Notes under the pieces: generated by a model | Told to the model about the DNA's origin: nothing | The model's database searches: none | What the model saw: the letters and a program-made list of their open reading frames with translations, nothing else | Shown here: positions 5,130 to 11,967 of the stretch, piece by piece | How positions within the stretch are numbered: the stretch's first letter is position 1 | Layout of the letters: every line of letters begins with the position of its first letter | Program-made: the position numbers and the translations under genes | Assembly (NCBI GenBank): GCA_937934775.1 | Contig: CALGYL010000004.1 | Span: 1-13,902, forward strand | DNA length: 13,902 nt | Reading direction: 5' to 3' | Origin: an uncultured Clostridia bacterium | GTDB taxonomy: Bacteria > Bacillota > Clostridia > Christensenellales > Aristaeellaceae

Positions 5130-7817
5130 TCATTCGTTGGCGGTTTCCGTCAGGCAAACCGGTCCGGACACGCCGGAGGGCTGCAGCGAACGGATCGCTT
5201 CGCGCTCTCGGCCCGCGTACAGCCTGCGACGGCGAATGTCGTCAATCGTGTTGGCAAAGTAGGGCCAGCGATCCACCACCGGCCGCTCGCATTCCGCTTC
5301 CGCGCGTTCCGGGTCGATCACATGATTGATCCAGGTGTTGACAGCCCGGAGGGTCAGCCGGTGCGTTCCCGCCGGAATCCGGCCAAGCGCCGCGGCAAAC
5401 GGCGCTTTCCAGATGGTCGCAACCTGCGCGCCGTCCAGCAGTACATCACAGCAGCACTCCAACCGGTTCAGCTCGACGGCCAGTGTCCTCTCTTCCGCCA
5501 GCGTGAATTCCGCCGTGTACTCGCCGTCTCCACTGAAGTAGCGGGTTTTCTCAAAGGTTTCCCAGCCCGCGGGGTCTTCCAGCCCTTCGGCGATCGTCTC
5601 GCCCGCCACTTTTAGCGTCCAGCCGGTCACCCGGAGGACTCGGCGGCTCCGAGGGGCAGCGCAGGGCGCAAGGCCCGCCGCCCCCGCGACCAGCACCAGC
5701 GACTGGTTGGGCGCCATCTCGATTGTAAGCCGCGTCCGGCCGTCCGCAGCGGTCATTTCCGCGGGTGCGCACTCCGCCATCTCCAGCGGATCAAACAGGG
5801 CAACGCCCGCGCACGCGGGGATGTTCAGCGCAGTCTTGCGGCTTTTCGCGCTCATGTTGGCGACAAAGTAGACGTCCTGACCGTCGATTCTTCGGTGGAT
5901 GAAGCCAACGTCCTCGGCATCCACGCCCTCGACCACAAGGTCCGGCTCGACCGCCTCCCGCAGCGCCTCAATCAGCGCGCCGCCCCTGTCGGACGCGATC
6001 CGCGCATGCTGCAGGGAGGCCATCGCCGCCCGCACCGCCTGCCGGTTCTCCGCATGCCCCATCAGGCCGCAGCCCTCGTCCGGCAGCGCTTCCGCCGCGA
6101 TCACCCGGACGCCCGCCGCATCCAGCCGCGCAATCGCCCGCGCCGTCTCCACCGGCAGGCGCCTTGTTCCGATCAACAGGAGCGCCTCAAACCGGTTCGG
6201 ACCGAGCGCAAACGCGCCGTCCTCCACCGTTCCCAGTTCGCACAGCGCCTCGTCATTGACGTAGGTGAACCAATAACCCGCCCGCTGCAGGCGGTTCACG
6301 GTGTCCTTGCCCACGTAGTCCTCCACCCGAAGCGCCATGTGCAGTTCCGCCATCGGCGAATCCGCCCAGATGTCCGCCGCGGGGATGTAGACCATCACGC
6401 GGCTGACCGCCGGCCCGCCCTGCATCAGCGCGCACACGCGGTGCATGTAGCGGGAGAGCAGGGGGAAGAAGCGCCACCAGGTGTTGTTCATGTTCAGCAT
6501 GGAAGAAGCGTAGAAATTCCAACCGGGCTTTCCAACCCGCTCCGGCGAATAGGAGAAGCCGTGGTTTACGATCTGCTGGATGCCGTCTATGACGATGGCG
6601 TCAAAAGCGCGCTTGACCATCTCCGGCGTTTCCAGAAACCGGGGCGTCCGGAGCCAGGTGAAGCTCTCGTTGGAGACGATCTCCCGCCCATAGCAAAGCC
6701 CCGCCGAGACGGCAAGCCTCCGATGGACGGTGTTGACCTGATACCGGTCGTTCAGGCCAAAGGTTTCCCCCTCCGGGATGTCCGCGCTGGCATATGCCTT
6801 CAGGATGTCCGCCCAGATGCCGTGCGCCTGGGTACGGGAGGTGACGCCCCATGTTTTGCACCATTCGGTGAAGTTCTGGAAGAATCCCTCCAGCGTGAGC
6901 TCTGAAAAGGTTCTGAAGTAGTCGTACCGGATGTGCCCGGTGATCTCCCCCGTGTCCGCCCACAGCGCGGGCAAATAGGGCGAAAGGTCGTACCCCCGGC
7001 GCACCATAAATTCCGAAAGCATCGGCTTCGTCCAATTGCAGCCGCCCAATTCGATAGAATCGCAGAAAAACGAGCGGATGCGCCCCCTGCCCAGACGCTC
7101 AATCAGCGTATCGCCCATGGCGCGAAAGTAGAAGTCCGCGACTTCCTTCCGGCAATGGTCGATGGCGAGGCCCTGCATGTTGGGCGCGGGTTTTCCAATG
7201 TTCTGCTTGTATTTCTGGACGACAAAGGTGAAGATCCTGTGCGCGCCTTCCGGGATGTCCGCAACGAGCTTGCTGCCCCAGCGCCAGGTTTCAATGAACG
7301 TGGACTGAACGCAGGATGTGATGTCCCGGGCGGAGGCGGCGTTCAGCGCGCCGTTCTCGACTTGGACCAGCGCCACCCGCTCGATCTCGCCCGGCAGCAC
7401 ACAGGTATAGTCAAAGGAAAAGGCGCAGGGGCCGGTCACGTCATGGGTGAAGGGCACCAGAATGTCCGGGGCCATCGTGTCCTCCACGAAGGAACCGCCA
7501 AAGGGCCAGCCGGAGCCCAGCGTCAGGTCGACGTCGATGTCCATCTCCTTCGCGCAATCAAGCGTGAAGTCCAGAATTTCAAAGAATTCCGGCGAAAAGA
7601 AGTCGATGTGGCGCTGGCCCGCCGCGGGGTTGTCAAATTCCAGCGGGTAGATGATCTGGAGCTCGACGCCGCCGATGCCTGCCTCCCGCATCGCGGAAAG
7701 CTCCCGGCGGATCTCCGTTTTTTCCGCCGCGCCGCCATACCACCACCAGCGGGTATTGATCCGGGCGGCGCGCCCGGGGTTTTTCAGGCGATAAATCGCG
7801 CCGGCTTCACTGGGCAT
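5130..7817 (-). CDS. GH106-like glycoside hydrolase (probable alpha-L-rhamnosidase)
   Basis: The 895-residue product resembles the GH106 family, whose characterised members remove alpha-L-rhamnose from plant and pectic glycans. The N-terminus has the family pattern NPGRAARINTRWWWYGG (about 13-29), followed by EAGIGGVELQ and GSGWPFGGSF (about 101-110). Further conserved segments are FFCDSIE (about 250-256), RRGYDLSPYLPAL, DIPEGETFG (about 346-354) and SNESFTW (about 382-388). These acidic residues are candidates for catalysis; I do not assign them. The C-terminal 150 residues look like a jelly-roll sugar-binding domain (WETFEKTRYFSGDGEYTAEF, GTHRLTLRAVNTW). No signal peptide is seen, so it probably acts in the cytoplasm on imported oligosaccharides. 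It is the last gene of the operon. The GH29 stop overlaps an ATG at 7823 (TGATG); the ATG at 7817 sits 8 nt after AAGGGG and is preferred, a two-residue difference. Substrate identity is inferred. Confidence 0.82.
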   Translation of the reverse strand: MPSEAGAIYRLKNPGRAARINTRWWWYGGAAEKTEIRRELSAMREAGIGGVELQIIYPLEFDNPAAGQRHIDFFSPEFFEILDFTLDCAKEMDIDVDLTLGSGWPFGGSFVEDTMAPDILVPFTHDVTGPCAFSFDYTCVLPGEIERVALVQVENGALNAASARDITSCVQSTFIETWRWGSKLVADIPEGAHRIFTFVVQKYKQNIGKPAPNMQGLAIDHCRKEVADFYFRAMGDTLIERLGRGRIRSFFCDSIELGGCNWTKPMLSEFMVRRGYDLSPYLPALWADTGEITGHIRYDYFRTFSELTLEGFFQNFTEWCKTWGVTSRTQAHGIWADILKAYASADIPEGETFGLNDRYQVNTVHRRLAVSAGLCYGREIVSNESFTWLRTPRFLETPEMVKRAFDAIVIDGIQQIVNHGFSYSPERVGKPGWNFYASSMLNMNNTWWRFFPLLSRYMHRVCALMQGGPAVSRVMVYIPAADIWADSPMAELHMALRVEDYVGKDTVNRLQRAGYWFTYVNDEALCELGTVEDGAFALGPNRFEALLLIGTRRLPVETARAIARLDAAGVRVIAAEALPDEGCGLMGHAENRQAVRAAMASLQHARIASDRGGALIEALREAVEPDLVVEGVDAEDVGFIHRRIDGQDVYFVANMSAKSRKTALNIPACAGVALFDPLEMAECAPAEMTAADGRTRLTIEMAPNQSLVLVAGAAGLAPCAAPRSRRVLRVTGWTLKVAGETIAEGLEDPAGWETFEKTRYFSGDGEYTAEFTLAEERTLAVELNRLECCCDVLLDGAQVATIWKAPFAAALGRIPAGTHRLTLRAVNTWINHVIDPERAEAECERPVVDRWPYFANTIDDIRRRRLYAGREREAIRSLQPSGVSGPVCLTETANE

Positions 7818-7822
7818 ATTCA

Positions 7823-9064
7823 TCACCCCTTGATCGGCTCGAAGGCGATCTGATCTTCTTCGATCTCCACGCAGATCACCGTGTCGATGTCCTTGGGCTT
7901 CTCGCCCGGCCACAGGATGCGCCAGCTGTGGTCGCCCTCGCAGGTGACGCGCTCGCGCAGTTCCAGCTCCCGGCCGTCAGCCAGCAGGTACGCCCGGCGG
8001 GGCTTGTTGGCCATGTTCAGAAGGTACACGTCCGGCAGATCTTCAAACACGTGGATGTACAGCTTGCCGGGGCGCGCGGTAAAGTAGCCCCAGTCGATAT
8101 CATAGGGATAGGTGGGCACCGGGTGCGCGCCGTAGATGCTCTCGCCGCACTTGCCCAAAAAATCGCCCAATATGGACAGGACACGAATGCTCTCCTCCGG
8201 CACGACGCCTTCCGCGTCGGGGCCGACGTTCAGAAGGAAGTTACCGCCGCGGCTGACCACCTTAACGAGGTTCCGAAGAAGCTTCTCCGGGCTCTTCCAG
8301 CGATGGTCGTGGCGGTTGAAGCCCCATGTATCGTTGATGGTCGCGGGCACCTCGAAGTCGCCCGGATAGGCCAGCAGCGGAATGAAGTTGTCGCCGGTGG
8401 TCATATAATCGCCCAACCCGTTTCCGATACGGCCGGAGATCAAACAGCCCGGCTGCAGTCGCTTGACCAGCGCGCGAAGCTCTTCGGACTGCGCCTTTGT
8501 CATGCTCATGGGCGTATCGAACCAGATCAGGCCGATTTCGCCGTAGTTGGTCAGAAGCTCCGTGATCTGCGGGATGCACTTCTCGTCCAGGTACCTGCGG
8601 AAATCCTTGCGCGCGTCGGACACGCCTTCCTCGATGCCGTCCGGATGATGCCAGTCCTGCGCCTGAGAATAATAGAAGCACAGCTTGAGGCCGTATTTAT
8701 CACAGGCCTTCCGCAGTTCCATCGCCGGGTCCCTGCCCCAGGGAGTCGCCTCCACGGCATTGTAGCGGCTGGCCGCGGAGGAGAACATGGCGAACCCCTC
8801 GTGGTGCTTGGCGGTCAGGACGACGTACTTCATGCCCGCGTCCCGCGCCATGCGGACAATCGCGTCCGCGTCAAAGCGTTCAGGGCTAAAGCAACTCGCC
8901 AGCTTTTCGTAATCCTCCGCCGGGATGCGCAAATCGTGCATGATCCACTCGGCGATGTTGTCGGTCCGGATGCCCTTATATTCCCCGGCCAGCAGCGCGT
9001 ACAGCCCCCAATGGATAAAGAGACCAAATTTCGCCTCGCGCCACCAGTCCATCTCGTGATTCAT
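7823..9064 (-). CDS. GH29 alpha-L-fucosidase
   Basis: This 413-residue enzyme belongs to GH29, retaining exo-alpha-L-fucosidases. The signature features are in order: KFGLFIHWGLYALLAGEY (about 12-29), the KHHEGF motif (about 86-91), YYSQAQDW (131-138) and GLIWFDTPM with the likely nucleophile Asp183. A short beta-domain follows from about residue 330 (YFTARPGKLYIHVF onward). It is somewhat shorter than many GH29 enzymes and has no signal peptide or carbohydrate-binding module, so cytoplasmic trimming of imported oligosaccharides is likely. The start at 9064 follows GGAGGA with a 6-nt spacer, and this binding site overlaps the stop of the GntR gene. The stop TGA overlaps the first ATG of the GH106 gene by one base, indicating translational coupling. 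The acid/base residue is variable in GH29 and I do not assign it. Confidence 0.92.
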   Translation of the reverse strand: MNHEMDWWREAKFGLFIHWGLYALLAGEYKGIRTDNIAEWIMHDLRIPAEDYEKLASCFSPERFDADAIVRMARDAGMKYVVLTAKHHEGFAMFSSAASRYNAVEATPWGRDPAMELRKACDKYGLKLCFYYSQAQDWHHPDGIEEGVSDARKDFRRYLDEKCIPQITELLTNYGEIGLIWFDTPMSMTKAQSEELRALVKRLQPGCLISGRIGNGLGDYMTTGDNFIPLLAYPGDFEVPATINDTWGFNRHDHRWKSPEKLLRNLVKVVSRGGNFLLNVGPDAEGVVPEESIRVLSILGDFLGKCGESIYGAHPVPTYPYDIDWGYFTARPGKLYIHVFEDLPDVYLLNMANKPRRAYLLADGRELELRERVTCEGDHSWRILWPGEKPKDIDTVICVEIEEDQIAFEPIKG

Positions 9065-9075
9065 AAACGGTCCTC

Positions 9076-9777
9076 CTATACCCTGCTCTCCGGCTCGTCC
9101 AGCACTTTCAGGTCGTACATTCGGATGTACTCGTGCGCGGCCAGTGCAAAGTTCAAATTCTTCCGCTGAAGCGCCTCGGCCAGCTGCAGATGGTAGGGAA
9201 CGGTCTTGATCCAGAGCGGCACCGCGCCGTCAAAAATGCCCGAATAGTCGTTCAGCGCGTCCACCAGCGACAGGACCAACTGCGAAAGCGTGCTGCTTCC
9301 GCCGCATCTGAGCAGCTGCGTGTGAAATTCGCGGTCCAAGGCAACCGAGAAGGTCCCCTTCTCCGCCAGCTCGTTGAGCTGCCTGCCCAAATCGATCAGC
9401 CGGTCCAGTTGCTCGCCCGTCGCGCAGTCCGCGGCGCGCCGGATGGCCAGCGATTCTAGCCACATCTTGATCTCCAGCAGGTCTCGGTAGTCCACCCGGA
9501 GGAGCTCCATCCGGAGTGGCGGCTCCACCAGTTCCTGCTTGACAAACGCGCCCTTTCCGGGTGCGATCTCAATCACGCCTTCCGAGCGCAGTTCACCCAG
9601 CGCCTCTCGCACGGTATTGCGCCCGGTGGACAGCCGCATGGCTAGGGTGCGCTCCGAGGGCAGCTTGTCACCGACACGCAGTCCCTCGGAGCGGATGTAT
9701 TTACAGATGGCGCCGGAAACCCGCATATGCAAAAGGTCCTTTGAAACCGGCTCGATGCGCTGTTCGCTGCGGCGCAT
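9076..9777 (-). CDS. GntR/FadR-family transcriptional regulator (FCD domain)
   Basis: The 233-residue protein has an N-terminal winged helix-turn-helix (about 17-82) with the GntR hallmarks GDKLPSERTLAMRL, NTVREALGELRSEG and PGKGAFV. The C-terminal all-helical FCD ligand-binding domain spans about 97-220. Asp148 and His152 (LDREFH) and the later histidines His196 and His215 fit the metal/ligand site of this domain. It probably controls the surrounding sugar operon in response to a sugar acid or similar metabolite; the effector is unknown. It lies between the MalG permease (stop at 9783, 5 nt before this ATG) and the GH29 gene (11 nt after). AAGGAG of its binding site lies inside the last codons of the permease, 8 nt before the ATG at 9777. 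Upstream in-frame extension runs into the permease gene and is rejected. Confidence 0.92.
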   Translation of the reverse strand: MRRSEQRIEPVSKDLLHMRVSGAICKYIRSEGLRVGDKLPSERTLAMRLSTGRNTVREALGELRSEGVIEIAPGKGAFVKQELVEPPLRMELLRVDYRDLLEIKMWLESLAIRRAADCATGEQLDRLIDLGRQLNELAEKGTFSVALDREFHTQLLRCGGSSTLSQLVLSLVDALNDYSGIFDGAVPLWIKTVPYHLQLAEALQRKNLNFALAAHEYIRMYDLKVLDEPESRV

Positions 9778-9782
9778 GTATT

Positions 9783-10625
9783 TCACTCCTTCACGGCGCC
9801 CGCGGTCAGCCCTTCCACCACAAAGCGCTGCATGACCGCAAACATGATGGCAGTGGGCAACAGCGCCAGAACGCCGCCCGCCATCAAAACGCCCCACTTG
9901 ACGTCGTATTTACCAATCAGGGATTTCAAACCCACCGGGATGGTCCACATGTCGGAGGTGCTGATAAAGATGGTGCCTGCGATCAATTCGTTCCACGCGC
10001 CGATGAACGCGAACACGAACACCGCCACGATGCCTGGAAACATCACCGGCAGCACGATGCGCCTCAGGCCCTGCCCGCGAGTACAGCCATCCACATAGGC
10101 GGCCTCCTCCAGCGTGTAGGGAATGCGCTCGAAGAAGCTGCGCATGGTGATGGCACAGAAGGGCAGGTTGACAATCAGGTAGTAGACAAACAGGCTGAAC
10201 CGCGTATTGATCAAGTTCAACCGGGCGTAGATCAGGTACAGCGGGATGATCACCAGGATACCCGGAATCATCTGCGTCACCAGGAAGAACAATAGCATCG
10301 CGCTCTTGCCGCGAAACTGAAACCGCGCCATCGAGTAGCCGCCCAGAATGGACAGAAACGCAATGCATACCGCGGTCGTCACCGACACAATCAGCGAATT
10401 CTGAAGCATCTTGCCATAGTCATACATCGAGAACAGCTGTTTGTAGTTGTCCAGCGTGAACGTTTTCGGGAAGTAGGTGACGTTCTGCGCGTCGATGATC
10501 TCCGCGTGGCTCTTCAGCGAAGTGATCGCCATCCAGTAGATGGGCAGCACCACCGCCAGCAGAAACAGCGCCAGCAGGACCACCCGCCCAAGCGTCATAA
10601 GTATCCGCTTCAGCTTTCTGTGCAC
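9783..10625 (-). CDS. Carbohydrate ABC transporter permease, MalG type
   Basis: The 280-residue inner-membrane subunit has about six transmembrane helices, beginning with one at about 13-33. The cytoplasmic EAA loop that contacts the ATPase is clear (EEAAYVDGCTRGQGLRRIVLP, about 173-193). The C-terminus ends in the family pattern RFVVEGLTAGAVKE. Length and architecture match CUT1-family permeases. The start is GTG at 10625, with GGGTGA 6 nt upstream. The original stop of the preceding MalF gene, restored after correcting its frameshift, is TAG at 10627-10625 and overlaps this GTG by one base. Its partner would be the MalF-type gene just upstream. No ATP-binding subunit is encoded in the window. 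Substrate is inferred from the GH29 and GH106 neighbours. Confidence 0.93.
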   Translation of the reverse strand: MHRKLKRILMTLGRVVLLALFLLAVVLPIYWMAITSLKSHAEIIDAQNVTYFPKTFTLDNYKQLFSMYDYGKMLQNSLIVSVTTAVCIAFLSILGGYSMARFQFRGKSAMLLFFLVTQMIPGILVIIPLYLIYARLNLINTRFSLFVYYLIVNLPFCAITMRSFFERIPYTLEEAAYVDGCTRGQGLRRIVLPVMFPGIVAVFVFAFIGAWNELIAGTIFISTSDMWTIPVGLKSLIGKYDVKWGVLMAGGVLALLPTAIMFAVMQRFVVEGLTAGAVKE

Positions 10626-11607
10626 TAGAAATCACCCGCCCTATTATACTTGGTCACCTTCAAAAACACAACGGCGTAAACCGCCAGAATTACCATGAGC
10701 AGAACGCCCAGCGCCGACGCAAGGCCGAAATCGTAACCGGAGAACGCCGCGTGTACATGAAGGAGGGCAGCGTCTGGGAGTAGTTGGCCGGGCCGCCGCC
10801 GGTGATGACGACGATCAGGTCAAAGGAGTTGAAAATCCAGATCGTTCGAAGAAGGATGGTCACAATGACCGTAGGCTTAATGTAGGGAAGCGTGATGGCG
10901 AAGAAGCGCCGGATGCCGCCGCAACCGTCCATGTCAGCGGCCTCGTATACATCCGCCGGGATGGACTGAAGCGCCGCTAGGTTCATGATCGCAAAGAAGG
11001 GCACGCCCATCCAGATCATCGCGAGGATGACCACCGTCAAAGAAAGCCCCGGCGTACCCAGCCACGCCAGCTTCTCGCCAGCCCAGCCGAGGTTTTTCAG
11101 GATGTCGTTTACCACACCGTATTCGCCGTTGAACGACCAGCGGAAGATGAGGCCGATGACAAACGCCGAGAACGCCCAGGGCAGAAACACCACCGCCTGG
11201 TACAGGCCGCGCCCGCGGAATTTCTTGCGGAGGGCCAGCGCCAGCGTCATGCCAAGCAAAAACTGCCCGCTCACGCTCGCGACCACGTAAACCAGCGAAT
11301 TCTTCATGATGAGGCCCATGTCCGAATCGGAGAACAGCTTCCGGAAGTTATCAAGGCCGTTGAAGCGGATGGCATTGGGGGCGGTCAGCTTGTAGTTCTG
11401 AAACGCCATGACGACGCTGTTGATCAGCGGATAGCCGAACATGAACAGAAGTAGAAGAAACACAGGCAGAATGTACAGGTACGGCTCCCAAACGCCCTTC
11501 ATGTGCCGGTAGGCGGCGGGCTTTTTGCGCTCAAACCTGCGCATCAGGGCGAAAATGCCCAGACATACAGCCGCCAGCAGCAGGACGTACAAAATCAGAT
11601 ACGGCAT
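10625..11607 (-). CDS. Carbohydrate ABC transporter permease, MalF type, with a 3' frameshift
   Basis: The reading frame from ATG 11607 encodes a MalF-type CUT1 permease. It has an extra N-terminal helix (about 3-21), further membrane segments, the EAA loop YEAADMDGCGGIRRFFAITLP (about 221-241) and the GGGPANYSQTLPSFMYT motif (270-286). After Thr286 the frame breaks at about 10748-10749. As written the protein ends after 305 residues at 10690 with the unrelated tail RRSPVTISALRRRW. One base earlier or later the expected tail appears: AFSGYDFGLA, SALGVLLMVILAVYAVVFL as the last helix, and KVTKYNRAGDF with stop TAG at 10627-10625. A single-base deletion in a codon such as CAG explains it; the corrected length is 327. 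GGGAGG lies 5 nt before the ATG. The lesion removes the last transmembrane helix if real, but may be a sequence error, since the rest of the operon looks intact. Confidence 0.88.
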
Positions 11608-11736
11608 GGTGGCCTCCCAGCGCCCGAAAGGGAGATCGTCTCCCCCGGACGGACAGTATCAATCGGGTCATTCATTGGAACCGGCAAACCACGCTCCGGC
11701 TTGCGGATGTGAACAAACCCCGCGTTCCATCCATTC

Positions 11737-11763
11737 GGAACCGGCGGCATGAGCGCCGGTTCC
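11737..11763. repeat. 10-bp hairpin in the operon spacer
   Basis: GGAACCGGCG (11737-11746) and CGCCGGTTCC (11754-11763) are exact reverse complements with a 7-nt loop. GGAACCGGC also occurs nearby at about 11677-11685. No T tract follows in the leftward transcript, so it is a structural or processing element rather than a plain terminator. Confidence 0.6.
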
Positions 11764-11765
11764 CG

Positions 11766-11803
11766 TGTTTCCTCCACCAGTGCGGACACTGGTGGAGGAA
11801 ACA
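11766..11803. repeat. Strong 17-bp hairpin in the operon spacer
   Basis: GTTTCCTCCACCAGTG (11767-11782) and its exact reverse complement (11787-11802) flank a 4-nt loop CGGA; one further T-A pair extends the stem to 17 bp. It is the strongest structure between the sugar-binding protein and permease genes. In the leftward transcript it is followed by ACGGGAACC, without a U tract. It therefore looks more like a stabilising or attenuating stem-loop than a full terminator. On the plus strand only ATTTCC follows. Confidence 0.7.
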
Positions 11804-11841
11804 TTTCCATCGGTCAGCGGGCCGCTCGAAATTCTGAAGAA

Positions 11842-11939
11842 TTTCAGACCCGCGCAGGTCTTTTTCCCGCACGAAATAGCCGCGAAGTGGGTATTTCGTG
11901 CCTTCCGTTTCAGGCCCGCGCAGGTCTTTCTCCCGCACG
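11842..11939. repeat. 32-nt imperfect direct repeat flanking a hairpin
   Basis: Copies at 11842-11873 and 11908-11939 share 30 of 32 bases, with differences at the seventh base and in the T-rich centre. Their starts are 66 nt apart. Each carries the core CCGCGCAGGTCTTT and CCCGCACG. Between them, GCACGAAATA (11869-11878) and TATTTCGTGC (11892-11901) form a 10-bp stem with a 13-nt loop. The arrangement resembles a dispersed intergenic repeat that has been duplicated, but only two copies are seen here. Confidence 0.65.
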
Positions 11940-11967
11940 CAATGGACATGAAGCGGATTTTATATGC

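Larger units (their letters stand above)
11608..11967. other. Structured spacer between binding-protein and permease genes
   Basis: This 360-nt gap has no credible gene. It holds five inverted repeats and one imperfect direct repeat, listed separately where strong. In transcript order (right to left) these are the 32-nt repeat copies flanking a hairpin at 11869-11901 (10-bp stem), a small palindrome at 11828-11845 (GAAATTCT/AGAATTTC), a 17-bp hairpin at 11766-11803, a 10-bp hairpin at 11737-11763 and a 6-bp hairpin GGGAGA/TCTCCC at 11630-11644 followed in the transcript by TTTC. Hairpins after a binding-protein gene commonly protect its mRNA and lower permease expression. That role is inferred here. 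I see no clear promoter in the spacer. Confidence 0.6.

Noticed and set aside
7928..9169. Plus-strand open frame of 413 codons opposite the GH29 gene
   Set aside because: The minus-strand frame carries clear GH29 motifs; the plus frame shows none and ignores gene boundaries.
11842..11939. Possible CRISPR array
   Set aside because: Only two imperfect repeats with a single 34-nt spacer that itself forms a hairpin with the repeat edges; no cas genes nearby.
11668..11949. Small minus-strand frame in the operon spacer with twice-repeated CGxKTCAGLK
   Set aside because: The peptide repeat is just the 32-nt direct DNA repeat read in one frame. No ribosome binding site precedes its ATG and the frame runs through several hairpins.
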